A stretch of 64,000 bases of DNA from DATKHR01 sp036557365 (GCA_036557365.1 DATBHR010000060.1:33332-97331), one strand, 5' to 3'. Positions 17,192-25,366 are shown, counted from the stretch's first letter. Program-made: numbers and translations. Notes: generated by a model not told the origin, from the letters alone.

Positions 17192-18528
17192 CGGACCGGG
17201 CGGAACGGCCGGACGACGGCGCGCCCCTGTCCGCCGCCCTGGGGCAGGAGCTGCCCGATGATCTCCAGTGTTTTGCTCTTCGCGCCGCGGTTGGCTTCGA
17301 CGAGCGCACGCGCGGCTGCGCCCAGCCCGGCGCGACGCACCGAGTTGGTGACGAGCATCAGCAGCACGTCGTCGAGCTCGCGGTCCGAGTGCACCTGAAT
17401 GGCCGCCTTGTGCGCGACGAACGTCTCGGCAATCTCCTTGAAGTTCTGCATGTGCGGGCCGAAGACGACCGGCTTCCCGAAGATGGCCGGCTCGAGAATG
17501 TTGTGGCCGCCGTGATCGAGGAGGCTGCCGCCGACGAAAACGGCCGTTGCGACCTGATAGAGCTGTGCGAGTTCGCCGATGGTATCGAGCACGACGACGT
17601 CGGCGCGCGGTTCGGCGTCAATTGGCAGCGACGAGCGACGCGCCGTCGCAAAGCCGGCGTCTCGCGACAACCGCTCGACTTCGTCGAATCGTTCGGGCGC
17701 GCGTGGAGCGAGAACGAGCAGCGCGCCGGGCATCGTCGTCTTGATGCGCGAGAAGGCGCGGAGCACCATCGGCTCCTCGCCGCGCATCGTGCTACCCGCC
17801 ACCACCACGACGCGATTCGGCGAGAGACGGAAGAAGCGAAGGACGCGTTCGCGCGGGCGGCCGTGGACCGGCGCCTGCGGCGGCTCGAGCGAATCGAACT
17901 TCAGGCTGCCCGTCACGGTGATGCGTGCGGCGTCCGCACCGAGGTCGACGAGGCGTCGCGAGGACTCGTCGCTCTGCACGCAGAAGCGATCGATGTCGGC
18001 GAGCACGCGGCGGAAGAACGGCCGGATGGCGCGATAGCGCGGATACGAGCGCGACGAAATGCGGCCGTTGATGAGCACGGTCTTGATGCCGCGCTTGCGA
18101 CACTGGCGCAGCAGGTTCGGCCAGATCTCGGTCTCCATCATGATGAAGATCCGCGGCCGGACGAGTTTCAACGTGCGCCGTACGATGAAGGTCCAGTCGA
18201 ACGGAAAGTAGAAGATCGCGTCGGCTTCCTGCAGGCTCTTTCGCGCCACCTGTTGCCCGGCGAGCGTCGTCGTCGACACGAACAGGCGCAGGCGCGGATA
18301 GCGCGCTTTGAGGTCCGCCGCCAGCGCGCGAACCGTCAGCGCTTCGCCAACCGACACGGCGTGAATCCAGATGGATTCCTCGCCGTCGATGTTGAACGTA
18401 ATCGGCAGAAAGCCCAGGCGTTCGCGCAGCCCGCCGACGTACTTGTTGTAGCGGATCGCCTGGTACACGAAGTACGGCGACGCGCAGACAAACAGCACGA
18501 GCGACAGCAGGCTGTAGAGCGTGTACAC
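17188..18528 (-). CDS. waaA: 3-deoxy-D-manno-octulosonic acid (Kdo) transferase
   Basis: 446 aa GT30 enzyme. It has an N-terminal membrane anchor (about 5-22), IWIHAVSVGE, ETEIWPNLLRQ and GGSLLDHGGHNILEPA, all diagnostic of KdtA/WaaA. It transfers Kdo from CMP-Kdo to lipid IVA. The frame is open far upstream but that part is antisense to gap. GTG 18528 is the nearest canonical start to the anchor, though no good ribosome site is visible. It is first in the waaA-lpxK-lpxL operon and divergent from gap with 43 bases between. Confidence 0.9.
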   Translation of the reverse strand: MYTLYSLLSLVLFVCASPYFVYQAIRYNKYVGGLRERLGFLPITFNIDGEESIWIHAVSVGEALTVRALAADLKARYPRLRLFVSTTTLAGQQVARKSLQEADAIFYFPFDWTFIVRRTLKLVRPRIFIMMETEIWPNLLRQCRKRGIKTVLINGRISSRSYPRYRAIRPFFRRVLADIDRFCVQSDESSRRLVDLGADAARITVTGSLKFDSLEPPQAPVHGRPRERVLRFFRLSPNRVVVVAGSTMRGEEPMVLRAFSRIKTTMPGALLVLAPRAPERFDEVERLSRDAGFATARRSSLPIDAEPRADVVVLDTIGELAQLYQVATAVFVGGSLLDHGGHNILEPAIFGKPVVFGPHMQNFKEIAETFVAHKAAIQVHSDRELDDVLLMLVTNSVRRAGLGAAARALVEANRGAKSKTLEIIGQLLPQGGGQGRAVVRPFRPVR

Positions 18529-18571
18529 GAGGCGGATATTGTAGAATGAAACGTTTGTCTGGAGGACAGCG

Positions 18572-19579
18572 ATGCCTGTACGCGTAGGGATCAACGGGTT
18601 CGGTCGCATCGGCCGCAACATCATGCGGGCGGCGCTGGGCGATCGGAATATCGATTTCGTGGCGGTCAACGACCTGACGAACGCGAAGACGCTCGCGCAC
18701 CTGCTGAAGTACGACTCCGTGCTCGGCAACCTGCACGCGACGGTCGCCGCGAAGGAAGACACCATTTCGGTGGACGGCGACACGTTCAAAGTCCTGTCGT
18801 TGAAGGACCCGGCCCAGCTGCCGTGGAAGGATCTCGGCGTCGACATCGTCTTCGAGTCGACCGGCCTCTTCACGAACCGCGACGCCGCCGCGAAGCACCT
18901 CGAGGCCGGGGCCAAGAAGGTGGTCATCACCGCGCCGGCGAAAGGACCCGACATCACCGTGGTCCTCGGCGTGAACGACGAGAAGTACGATCCGGCGAAG
19001 CACCAGATCATCTCGAACGCGTCGTGCACGACCAACTGCCTCGCGCCGCTCGCGAAGGTGCTGCACCAGACCTTCGGCATCAAGAGCGGATGGATGACGA
19101 CGATCCATTCCTACACGAACGACCAGCAGCTGCTCGACCTGCCGCACAAGGACTTGCGGCGCGCCCGTGCCGCCGCGCTCTCGATGATCCCGACGACGAC
19201 CGGAGCGGCGACGGCCGTCGGCGAAGTGCTGCCTGACCTGAAGGGAAAGCTCGACGGCTTCGCGATGCGCGTCCCGACGCCAAACGTGTCGGTCGTCGAT
19301 CTCGCGGCGCTGCTCAACAAGCCAACGACCGCTGAAGAAGTGAACAAGGCGCTCGAGAGCGCCGCAAACGGTCCGCTCAGGGGCATCCTGGCTTACACGA
19401 CCGACGAGCTCGTGTCGATCGACTTCAAGGGAAACCCGAATTCGTCCATTGTCGACTCGGCGTACACGAAGGTGATGGACGGCAACTTCGTGAAAGTGCT
19501 GTCGTGGTACGACAACGAGTGGGGCTACTCGAACCGCTGCGTCGATCTGCTCCGTCTCCTCGTCAAAAAGGGACTGTGA
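18572..19579 (+). CDS. gap: Glyceraldehyde-3-phosphate dehydrogenase, type I
   Basis: 335 aa with the NAD-binding INGFGRIGR at 7-15, active-site Cys152 in SNASCTTNCLAP, and the C-terminal SWYDNEWGYSNR. It is a standard phosphorylating GAPDH of glycolysis. GGAGG lies about eight bases before the ATG. A TAGAAT at 18542-18547 may be its -10. The stop overlaps the pgk start. Confidence 0.97.
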   Translation: MPVRVGINGFGRIGRNIMRAALGDRNIDFVAVNDLTNAKTLAHLLKYDSVLGNLHATVAAKEDTISVDGDTFKVLSLKDPAQLPWKDLGVDIVFESTGLFTNRDAAAKHLEAGAKKVVITAPAKGPDITVVLGVNDEKYDPAKHQIISNASCTTNCLAPLAKVLHQTFGIKSGWMTTIHSYTNDQQLLDLPHKDLRRARAAALSMIPTTTGAATAVGEVLPDLKGKLDGFAMRVPTPNVSVVDLAALLNKPTTAEEVNKALESAANGPLRGILAYTTDELVSIDFKGNPNSSIVDSAYTKVMDGNFVKVLSWYDNEWGYSNRCVDLLRLLVKKGL

Positions 19580-20769
19580 AGCTTTCGATCACGGATCTCG
19601 ACGTCGTCCGGAAGCGCGTCTTCATCCGCGTGGACTTCAACGTTCCGTTGAAGGACGGGACGATTACCGACGACACGCGAATTCGCGCGGCGATTCCGAC
19701 GATTCAGTACGCGATCGCGCACGGTGCGACAGCGATCGTCGCCAGCCATCTTGGCCGTCCCAAGGGCAAGCCGAACCCGCAGTACAGCCTGCGGCCGGTG
19801 AAGGACGCGCTGGAGGCGCTGCTGCATCGACCGGTCGAGTTCACGGACGACTGCGTCGGCGACGCCGTGAAGCAGACGATCGACCGCGTGCACGCGTCGG
19901 GCGGCGGCGTCGTGCTCCTCGAGAATCTTCGTTTCCACGCCGGAGAGGAAAAGAACGATCCGGAGTTTGCGAAGCAGCTCGCGTCGCTGGCGGACCTGTA
20001 CGTCGACGATGCGTTCGGCGCGGCGCATCGGGCGCACGCATCCGTCGAGGGGATTACGCACGACGTGCCGGAAGCTGCGGCCGGCATGCTGATGGAAGAC
20101 GAGCTGCGTTATCTCGGCCACGCGCTCGAATCGCCGGAGCGTCCGTTCGTCGCGATCATCGGCGGCGCGAAGGTATCGGACAAGATCGAGGTGATCGAGA
20201 ACATGCTGTCGCGCGTCGATCGCCTGATTATCGGCGGCGCGATGGCGTACACGTTCTTCAAGTCGCGCGGGCTTCCCGTGGGCCGGTCGCTCGTCGAGGA
20301 CGACAAGCTCGACGCGGCCCGAAAGATCGAAGCCGACGCGCGGTCGCGGAACATCGCGCTTCTGCTTCCCGTGGATCACGTCGTCGCCGAGAAGATCGAG
20401 GCTGGTGCGAAGGCCGAGGTGATTCCGGTCGACTCGCCGGCGATTGGCGATCGCATGGGGCTCGACATCGGGCCCGCGACCATCGACGCGTACTCATCTG
20501 CCATCCGCGATGCGAAGACCGTCGTCTGGAACGGCCCGATGGGCGTCTTCGAGATCGAGGCGTTCGCGAAAGGCACGAACGCTGTCGCGCTCGCGGTGGC
20601 GAACGTGTCGGGCACGACGATCATCGGCGGCGGCGACTCGATTGCGGCCGTCAAGAAAGCCGGAGTCGCCGACAAGATCACCCACATCTCGACCGGCGGC
20701 GGCGCGTCGCTGGAATTTCTCGGCGGACGCAAGCTGCCCGGCGTCGAAGCGCTGACGGACAAGAAGTGA
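19576..20769 (+). CDS. pgk: Phosphoglycerate kinase
   Basis: 397 aa from GTG 19576, which overlaps the gap stop (GTGA). The motifs RVDFNVPL, SHLGRPKG, LLENLRFH, VGGAMAYTF-type and GGGDSIAAV, with STGGGASLEFL, define the two-lobed kinase. It makes ATP from 1,3-bisphosphoglycerate. Length is normal for bacteria, and it is not fused to triosephosphate isomerase although that gene follows with a one-base overlap. Confidence 0.97.
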   Translation: MKLSITDLDVVRKRVFIRVDFNVPLKDGTITDDTRIRAAIPTIQYAIAHGATAIVASHLGRPKGKPNPQYSLRPVKDALEALLHRPVEFTDDCVGDAVKQTIDRVHASGGGVVLLENLRFHAGEEKNDPEFAKQLASLADLYVDDAFGAAHRAHASVEGITHDVPEAAAGMLMEDELRYLGHALESPERPFVAIIGGAKVSDKIEVIENMLSRVDRLIIGGAMAYTFFKSRGLPVGRSLVEDDKLDAARKIEADARSRNIALLLPVDHVVAEKIEAGAKAEVIPVDSPAIGDRMGLDIGPATIDAYSSAIRDAKTVVWNGPMGVFEIEAFAKGTNAVALAVANVSGTTIIGGGDSIAAVKKAGVADKITHISTGGGASLEFLGGRKLPGVEALTDKK

Positions 20770-21542
20770 TGGCTGCGCGCACGCCGTTCATCGCCGGCAA
20801 CTGGAAGATGTTCAAGACCGTCCAGGAGGCCGTCGTCTTCGTCAAGGAATTGAAGAGCGCGGTCAAGGACGTGACCGACGTCGAGATCGTCGTCAGTCCG
20901 CCGTTCACGGCGCTTCATGCCGCGGCGGAAGCGGCGAGAAACTCGAACATCTCGGTCGCGGCGCAGAACCTGTACTTCGAGAAGGAAGGCGCCTTCACCG
21001 GCGAGATTTCGCCGCAGATGGTGAAGGAAGCCGGCGCCGAGTACGTCATCATCGGCCACTCCGAACGTCGCCGCCTGTTCGGCGAGACCGACGCGATCGT
21101 CAACCGGAAGATCGTCGCGGCGCTGGCGGCTGGCCTCGCGCCGATCGTCTGCGTCGGCGAGACGCTCGACGAGCGCGAAGCGAACCAGACGCTCGCCGTG
21201 CTGGATCGTCAGCTGAAGGACGGACTCGATGCGCTGACCGGTGCGCAGATCGCCGACCTCGTCATCGCGTACGAACCGGTCTGGGCGATCGGCACCGGAC
21301 GCAACGCGACACCGGCACAGGCGGGCGAGGCGCATGCGCACATCCGCGCGCGGCTGCGCCAGTGGTTCGGCGGCGACGCGTCCGAGAGCTGCCACGTGAT
21401 CTATGGCGGGAGCGTGAAGCCCGACAACGCGGCCGAACTGATGGCGGAGGCCGACGTCGACGGCGCGCTGGTGGGGGGCGCCAGCCTGGAGGTCCGCAGC
21501 TTCACGTCGATCGTGACAAACAGCCGAAGCCGTAGGGTATAA
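20769..21542 (+). CDS. tpiA: Triose-phosphate isomerase
   Basis: 257 aa TIM barrel with N11 and K13 (GNWKM), catalytic H97 in IIGHSERR, catalytic E169 in AYEPVWAIGTGR, and the phosphate-binding YGGSV. Start ATG 20769 shares one base with the pgk stop (TGATG). Together with gap and pgk it completes the three-step lower-glycolysis cassette. The stop codon overlaps the -10 of the next promoter. Confidence 0.97.
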   Translation: MAARTPFIAGNWKMFKTVQEAVVFVKELKSAVKDVTDVEIVVSPPFTALHAAAEAARNSNISVAAQNLYFEKEGAFTGEISPQMVKEAGAEYVIIGHSERRRLFGETDAIVNRKIVAALAAGLAPIVCVGETLDEREANQTLAVLDRQLKDGLDALTGAQIADLVIAYEPVWAIGTGRNATPAQAGEAHAHIRARLRQWFGGDASESCHVIYGGSVKPDNAAELMAEADVDGALVGGASLEVRSFTSIVTNSRSRRV

Positions 21543-21543
21543 T
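21513..21543 (+). promoter_or_regulatory. Promoter for secG (and tRNA-Leu)
   Basis: A consensus TATAAT at 21538-21543 is preceded by GTGACA at 21513-21518, spacer 19. The -10 box includes the tpiA stop codon. The start of secG is 20 bases downstream with GGAAGAG before it. Confidence 0.6.
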
Positions 21544-21563
21544 CGAGGTTTTCCGGAAGAGAA

Positions 21564-21959
21564 ATGATCTTTTACTACCTGCTCTCCGTCGTCTACGTCA
21601 TCATCTGTTTCCTCCTGCTGCTCGTCGTCCTGATGCAGCAGGGCAAGGGCGACATGGCCGCGGCGTTTGGCGGCGGCGGAAGCCAGTCGGCGTTCGGCGC
21701 GCGCGGCGGCGCGACGTTGCTCTCGAAGGCCACCGCCGTTCTCGCCGCGTTGTTCATGCTGGGTGCGCTCGCGCTCGCGATCGTCAGCCAGCGTGGCAGT
21801 TCCGGATCGCTGATGAGCGGCACGGCCGCGCCGCCAGTTCCGGCATCGGCACCAGCGGTTCCGAGTCCAACGGGATCGACGCCGCCGGCAACAGGATCCA
21901 CCGCGCCTGCACCGCCGACGACGCCGCCTCCGGCGCCGACGCCGCAGCCGCCAAAGTAG
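21564..21959 (+). CDS. secG: Preprotein translocase subunit SecG
   Basis: 131 aa. Two membrane helices at about 3-22 and 52-75 flank the cytoplasmic loop QQGKGDMAAAFGGGGSQSAFG, the SecG signature. The 50-residue tail is Pro/Ala/Thr-rich and low complexity, longer than in E. coli but common in this type of bacterium. SecG joins SecY and SecE in the translocon. Placement between tpiA and tRNA-Leu is a widespread arrangement. Confidence 0.93.
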   Translation: MIFYYLLSVVYVIICFLLLLVVLMQQGKGDMAAAFGGGGSQSAFGARGGATLLSKATAVLAALFMLGALALAIVSQRGSSGSLMSGTAAPPVPASAPAVPSPTGSTPPATGSTAPAPPTTPPPAPTPQPPK

Positions 21960-21979
21960 AATTGATTTTTCCCTCGCTC

Positions 21980-22066
21980 GCGGAAGTGGCGGAACTGGCA
22001 GACGCACCAGCTTGAGGGGCTGGCGGTAGCAATACCGTGGGGGTTCGAATCCCCCCTTCCGCACCA
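21980..22066 (+). tRNA. tRNA-Leu (GAG)
   Basis: 87-nt class II tRNA with acceptor GCGGAAG/CTTCCGC, a long variable arm, anticodon GAG in the loop between CCAGC and GCTGG, and encoded CCA. Its last 22 bases are duplicated at 26735-26756, so it is the attachment site of the element that follows. Confidence 0.97.
22045..22066 (+). repeat. attL core (tRNA-Leu 3' end)
   Basis: 22 bases identical to 26735-26756, covering the T-arm 3' strand, acceptor and CCA. Identity stops at once on both sides, as expected for an integrase crossover segment. Confidence 0.88.
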
Positions 22067-22074
22067 TGTGCTAT

Positions 22075-22106
22075 AAAGGCCCGGTTTTCCGGGCCTTTTC
22101 TTTTGT
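22075..22106 (+). terminator. Rho-independent terminator after tRNA-Leu
   Basis: AAAGGCCCGG (22075-22084) and CCGGGCCTTT (22089-22098) form a perfect 10-bp stem with a TTTT loop and a T-rich tail. It lies just inside the integrated element, so the incoming DNA brought the terminator that now follows the tRNA and isolates the cargo from secG transcription. Confidence 0.85.
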
Positions 22107-22118
22107 TGGCCGCAAAAA

Positions 22119-22136
22119 AGCTACCGGATAGCTACC
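22119..22136 (+). repeat. 18-bp repeat, copy 1 (possible integrase arm site)
   Basis: AGCTACCGGATAGCTACC, itself built of two GCTACC half-sites, recurs exactly at 26603-26620 near the other end of the element. Paired sites just inside both att cores fit arm-type binding sites for the integrase or excisionase. Confidence 0.55.
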
Positions 22137-22201
22137 GCCGCGATTTGAGAGCGAGCGGCCAATTTCTTGGCCTGTTGTAGAGCTAGCGCCAGATGCCGAT
22201 A

Positions 22202-22238
22202 ATCCCAACCGTTCACCGCCTCCAGAAAGGGTTGGGAT
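22202..22238 (+). promoter_or_regulatory. Inverted repeat covering the start codon of the first cargo gene
   Basis: ATCCCAACC (22202-22210) and GGTTGGGAT (22230-22238) are perfect complements around a 19-base loop. The right arm contains the GGG of the ribosome site and the first two bases of the ATG at 22237. A palindrome GGCCAA-TTTC-TTGGCC sits upstream at 22157-22172 and could be an operator. Confidence 0.5.
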
Positions 22239-23154
22239 GCCGATCGAACGAAAGATCTACTTCTACCGATCGAATTGTGGATTTGCACCGGGCGGTGAGC
22301 CGATACCGTTCCCGGTTACGGCGGTGGCCGATGCGATTGATGCTTTGGATTTCGCAACGGGCGAGCGGTACTTGGCGTCATACGCTGACGTGCGCACCTG
22401 CTGTTGGGTCGCGCGGGCCGGGGCGAATGCGCGACTCCGTTTTGCAAATATCCGCCACGGTGGCCTACCCGAAGTCGATCAGGCCGGCGTGCTGACGCCG
22501 CTCGATATCCCGGACAACGCAAATCTCGCTGAGTCAGTCTACATCCGGTTCTTCCCAAATCAGATTGTCGGCGCCGTCTACAATTTCTATGGTCCACGCC
22601 TGCCACAACTCGCGTACTACCTTCGGGTGAAGGTGGGCGACGTGTTGCCGCCGCGTGGTGTTCAATTCGATCCGCTGCTGCGGAGCGATGTGCTTCAGCG
22701 CCTACAAACGATGGATCGACTGACGTTGTTCGAACTTCGGATCCATCGATCGTATTTGGAGTCACTGAAGGCAATCGACGAAACGTTAGGTCGCGCGTTC
22801 GAGGCGTCGTTTGAAGCTGGTGACGGTATCCAAGCCGAGATTTCCTTGCGGGCATCGCGCGCGACTGACGACACGTTGTTTCGCAGGCTGCGTCGCATTG
22901 CCCGTCGAATCAGCCGCGGCTCAAACGACAGCGTTCTCAAGCTGGTCGTCCGTGGTGGGCCAAACGGCTCGCGGAAAACCGATCTTGTCGATTTGCTATC
23001 TGATGAGCTGCTCGTTACCCGCGAGATCGAAGTGGTGCAGGAACGTCATCGCGCGTTGAATCCGGAATCGGCGTTCGCCGCCATCGATGACGCGTACGAC
23101 GAACTCCACGACGTTCTCGAAGCTGAAGATGCGCTCGGTGAAGAAGATGCCTGA
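22237..23154 (+). CDS. Element cargo protein of unknown function, 305 aa
   Basis: I do not recognise a family. The first 140 residues look like a beta-rich globular domain (MPIERKIYFYR..., VYIRFFPNQIVGAVYNFYGPR). Residues 150-240 are helical with conserved-looking charged patches (FELRIHRSYLESLKAIDETL, LFRRLRRIARRISRGS). The C-terminus is very acidic and probably disordered or a partner-binding tail. There is no signal peptide, membrane helix, Walker motif or nuclease motif. Its stop lies 8 bases inside the next gene, so the soluble and membrane proteins are made together. Position first in the element suggests a defence or toxin-type cargo, which is inference only. Confidence 0.75.
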   Translation: MPIERKIYFYRSNCGFAPGGEPIPFPVTAVADAIDALDFATGERYLASYADVRTCCWVARAGANARLRFANIRHGGLPEVDQAGVLTPLDIPDNANLAESVYIRFFPNQIVGAVYNFYGPRLPQLAYYLRVKVGDVLPPRGVQFDPLLRSDVLQRLQTMDRLTLFELRIHRSYLESLKAIDETLGRAFEASFEAGDGIQAEISLRASRATDDTLFRRLRRIARRISRGSNDSVLKLVVRGGPNGSRKTDLVDLLSDELLVTREIEVVQERHRALNPESAFAAIDDAYDELHDVLEAEDALGEEDA

Positions 23155-23638
23155 GTTCTGGGAGCGGCGGTTCTTGCCGCTGGAACTCGGCGCCTGCGTG
23201 GTCGCCATCGTGACCCTGATCACGTGGAGCGAATATTTTGGCGGCTACGCGTGGATCGCGACGGTCTTGGACGGCAACCGTGGCGCCGTGTACGGCACAC
23301 TCGCATCGATTCTCGGCGCCTTGCTCGGCTTCACCATCACGACAGTGTCGGTTGTCATTGCGTTCTCGACCGAGCGGAGCCTGAAGCGGTTACGGGCCAG
23401 TAATCAGTACGCGATGCTGTGGAATGTGCTGACATCGACGATCCGTTGGCTCGGTGTCGCCACGATCGGTTGCCTTGTCGCACTCATCGTCGACCGTGAC
23501 AAGAAGCCAGAACCCTGGGCGCTATACCTCTGCGTCTTCTCGGTGTTGGTTTCGGTCGCTCGGCTGTGGAGAACGGCATGGATCCTAGAGAACGTCATCC
23601 GTATCATCATCCATCAAACATCGACGAAAGAATCGTAG
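23147..23638 (+). CDS. Four-helix integral membrane protein, partner of 22237-23154
   Basis: 163 aa if ATG 23147 is used; GTG 23138 and ATG 23129 in the same frame are alternatives. Hydrophobic segments at about 11-29, 45-70, 94-113 and 122-140 predict four membrane helices with a short basic loop (STERSLKRLRASNQ) between helices 2 and 3. There is no recognised domain. The gene overlaps the end of the preceding soluble protein, so the two are probably a functional unit, for example a cytosolic sensor with a membrane effector. Family assignment was not possible by eye. Confidence 0.75.
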   Translation: MPEFWERRFLPLELGACVVAIVTLITWSEYFGGYAWIATVLDGNRGAVYGTLASILGALLGFTITTVSVVIAFSTERSLKRLRASNQYAMLWNVLTSTIRWLGVATIGCLVALIVDRDKKPEPWALYLCVFSVLVSVARLWRTAWILENVIRIIIHQTSTKES

Positions 23639-23678
23639 ATGACGCGATCGCTTAGCTGTACTAACATATGCTCGTCAC

Positions 23679-24104
23679 ATGAGCACCGCCGCGGTCGTGA
23701 GCATCGGCTACGAAGGACGGACGCCAGCCGAGTTCGTCGCGCTACTGGTCGCGCACCGCATCACCAAGGTTATCGACGTCCGAGAGCTGCCGCTGTCAAG
23801 ACGCAAAGGATTCAGCAAAACACCACTCTCAGCAAAGTTGAAATCTGCGGGCATCGACTACTGTCACGTCCGAGCCGCAGGAAATCCACACCGTCACCTG
23901 AAAGCCGACACCGCTCGCTGCCTTGCGATGTACACAGCACACCTGAAGAAGCATCCGGAGGTGGTTCAGCTTGTAGGCGACGAACTACTGTCCGGCCGCG
24001 TAGCGGTCCTCTGCTTCGAACGCGCTCATGCCGCGTGTCACCGGAGCCGGCTGCTCGACGCCGTCAGCCGATCGCAGCGCGTTCAAGTCGTGCGCGTCGA
24101 GTAG
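23679..24104 (+). CDS. DUF488 family protein
   Basis: 141 aa. IGYEGRTPAEFVALLVAHRITKVIDVRELPLSRRKGFSK at the start and LCFERAHAACHRSRLL near residue 115 are the two hallmark segments of DUF488. The CHR triplet and the arginines suggest a nucleotide- or nucleic-acid-linked activity, but the biochemical role of the family is not established. It starts 41 bases after the membrane protein with no clear ribosome site; TACTAACAT upstream may be a -10. It is followed after 7 bases by a GTG-started gene, so the two form a pair. Confidence 0.85.
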   Translation: MSTAAVVSIGYEGRTPAEFVALLVAHRITKVIDVRELPLSRRKGFSKTPLSAKLKSAGIDYCHVRAAGNPHRHLKADTARCLAMYTAHLKKHPEVVQLVGDELLSGRVAVLCFERAHAACHRSRLLDAVSRSQRVQVVRVE

Positions 24105-24111
24105 GTGCCCG

Positions 24112-24954
24112 GTGACCGGCGCCTGGCAACGGCGCCGCATCCTGATTTGGGGCAAGACACGGCCCGAAGTTAGTCGCAATTATCGTGAGACCGTCTGCAC
24201 CGGCGGCGTGTTCGAAGATTCTGGTCGACTAGTTCGCCTCTACCCTATCCCTCTGCGGTACCTGGACGACAACAAGTACTTCAAGAAATACCAGTGGATC
24301 ACAGCCGATGTCGCGCGAGCCGACGACCACGACAGGCGCCCGGAAAGCTACCGGATTCGTCCTGACGGCATCCAGTTGGAAGGCTCGATCAAGACCGGGA
24401 AAACGGGCGACTGGGCCGAGCGAGCACATTGGGTCCTGCGTCCTGAGAATGTCGTTCGGTCGGTCGAGGAATTACAGGCCCGACAGAAGGCGGACGCCAC
24501 GTCGCTCGGTGTGCTGAAGCCGAAAAAGATAGTCCAAGTCCACGTCGAGAACTACGCGCCCGCCGAGCGGAACACATTCTGGAAACGCTACAAAGAAACC
24601 GTCGCGCAGCTCGAACTCGAGCTGGATGAGAACAAGCGCGAACCGAAGCCGCTGACACCGCCCGACTACCGTTTTCAGATCCGGTTCACCTGCGACGATC
24701 CCGCCTGCACGCTGGTCCACAAGTTCGGAATCCTCGACTGGGAGATAGACGCTCTGTACTTCAGGATGAAGAAGAAGTACAACGCGGAGCGAGCAAAGCA
24801 GGAGGTCGTTCAGACCCTGGAGCGCCTCTGCCGTCCAGAGTACGACCTTCGATTTTTCCTGGGAAACATCTCGACGCACCCCACCAACTTCACGATTGTG
24901 GGACTCTGGTATCCGAGACTGGCGAAATCAGCAGGGCCCTCGTTGTTCGACTGA
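24112..24954 (+). CDS. Unknown protein paired with DUF488 (possibly dual-OB-type)
   Basis: 280 aa from GTG 24112, seven bases after the DUF488 stop. The open frame extends upstream to 24028 but that part overlaps DUF488 and looks antisense to its style. The N-terminal 100 residues (RILIWGKTRPEVSRNYRETVCTGGV, LVRLYPIPLRYL, FKKYQWI) are beta-rich and resemble tandem OB folds; I am not certain of this. The C-terminal half contains FTCDDPACTLVHKFGILDWE, a possible metal or nucleic-acid site. Pairing with DUF488 points to a shared job in nucleic-acid handling, as inference. Confidence 0.72.
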   Translation: MTGAWQRRRILIWGKTRPEVSRNYRETVCTGGVFEDSGRLVRLYPIPLRYLDDNKYFKKYQWITADVARADDHDRRPESYRIRPDGIQLEGSIKTGKTGDWAERAHWVLRPENVVRSVEELQARQKADATSLGVLKPKKIVQVHVENYAPAERNTFWKRYKETVAQLELELDENKREPKPLTPPDYRFQIRFTCDDPACTLVHKFGILDWEIDALYFRMKKKYNAERAKQEVVQTLERLCRPEYDLRFFLGNISTHPTNFTIVGLWYPRLAKSAGPSLFD

Positions 24955-24975
24955 GTGCGTCCGCACACTTTCCAC

Positions 24976-25143
24976 CTAAGACGACTTCGGGGGAGTGATC
25001 TCGAACTCCTTCACTTCGACGGCCCAGACGTGGCCACAGGAACAGCGATACCAGATCACCGTCTTGTCGGAGACGTGTTCAAGCATCTCGTTGGTCATGG
25101 TGCCGCACTTCGGACAGGGAACAGGGCGCGTGCGGACAGTCAT
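24976..25143 (-). CDS. 55-aa zinc-ribbon protein
   Basis: Too short for common gene finders but convincing. From ATG 25143 the complement reads MTVRTRPVPCPKCG followed by TVIWYRCSCGHVW and ends at TAG 24976-24978. CPKC and CSCGH are the two halves of a zinc ribbon. It lies opposite to the other cargo genes and converges with the gene ending at 24954. Such tiny ribbons often bind nucleic acid or serve as adaptors. The role here is unknown. Confidence 0.65.
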   Translation of the reverse strand: MTVRTRPVPCPKCGTMTNEMLEHVSDKTVIWYRCSCGHVWAVEVKEFEITPPKSS

Positions 25144-25290
25144 GTGGAAACTGCCGTCAGCGTATCAGACTCAAGCAGACCGTTCACGTCCCGCCGGCGG
25201 GACAACTATCGAATTTCCTCGGCAAAAGACGATAAAGCCACCAATTTCAGAAGATCTCTCTGAAAACGGCAGGCCAGTGTACAGCATAGG

Positions 25291-25366
25291 ATCAGAACCA
25301 GAACAGAGACCGGAACAGGATCAGTAACAGAAACAGGAACAGTACAAGAAACAGGAACAGGAACAG
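25291..25366 (+). repeat. Low-complexity AACAG-rich stretch
   Basis: About twelve imperfect copies of a six-base unit (GAACAG, AAACAG, GAACCA) in tandem without spacers. The region 25144-25435 otherwise shows no gene. It is strongly purine-biased on the plus strand and could form an unstructured leader upstream of the kinase-like remnant. Confidence 0.65.

Noticed and set aside
18529..19083. N-terminal extension of waaA
   Set aside because: The frame is open but lies antisense to gap, and the Kdo transferase membrane anchor begins at about 18525.
20376..22067. 563-codon minus-strand frame across pgk, tpiA, secG and tRNA-Leu
   Set aside because: It runs antisense through three glycolytic or secretion genes and a tRNA, which excludes a real coding role.
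25291..25366. Possible CRISPR array inside the element
   Set aside because: Six-base contiguous units with no spacers.
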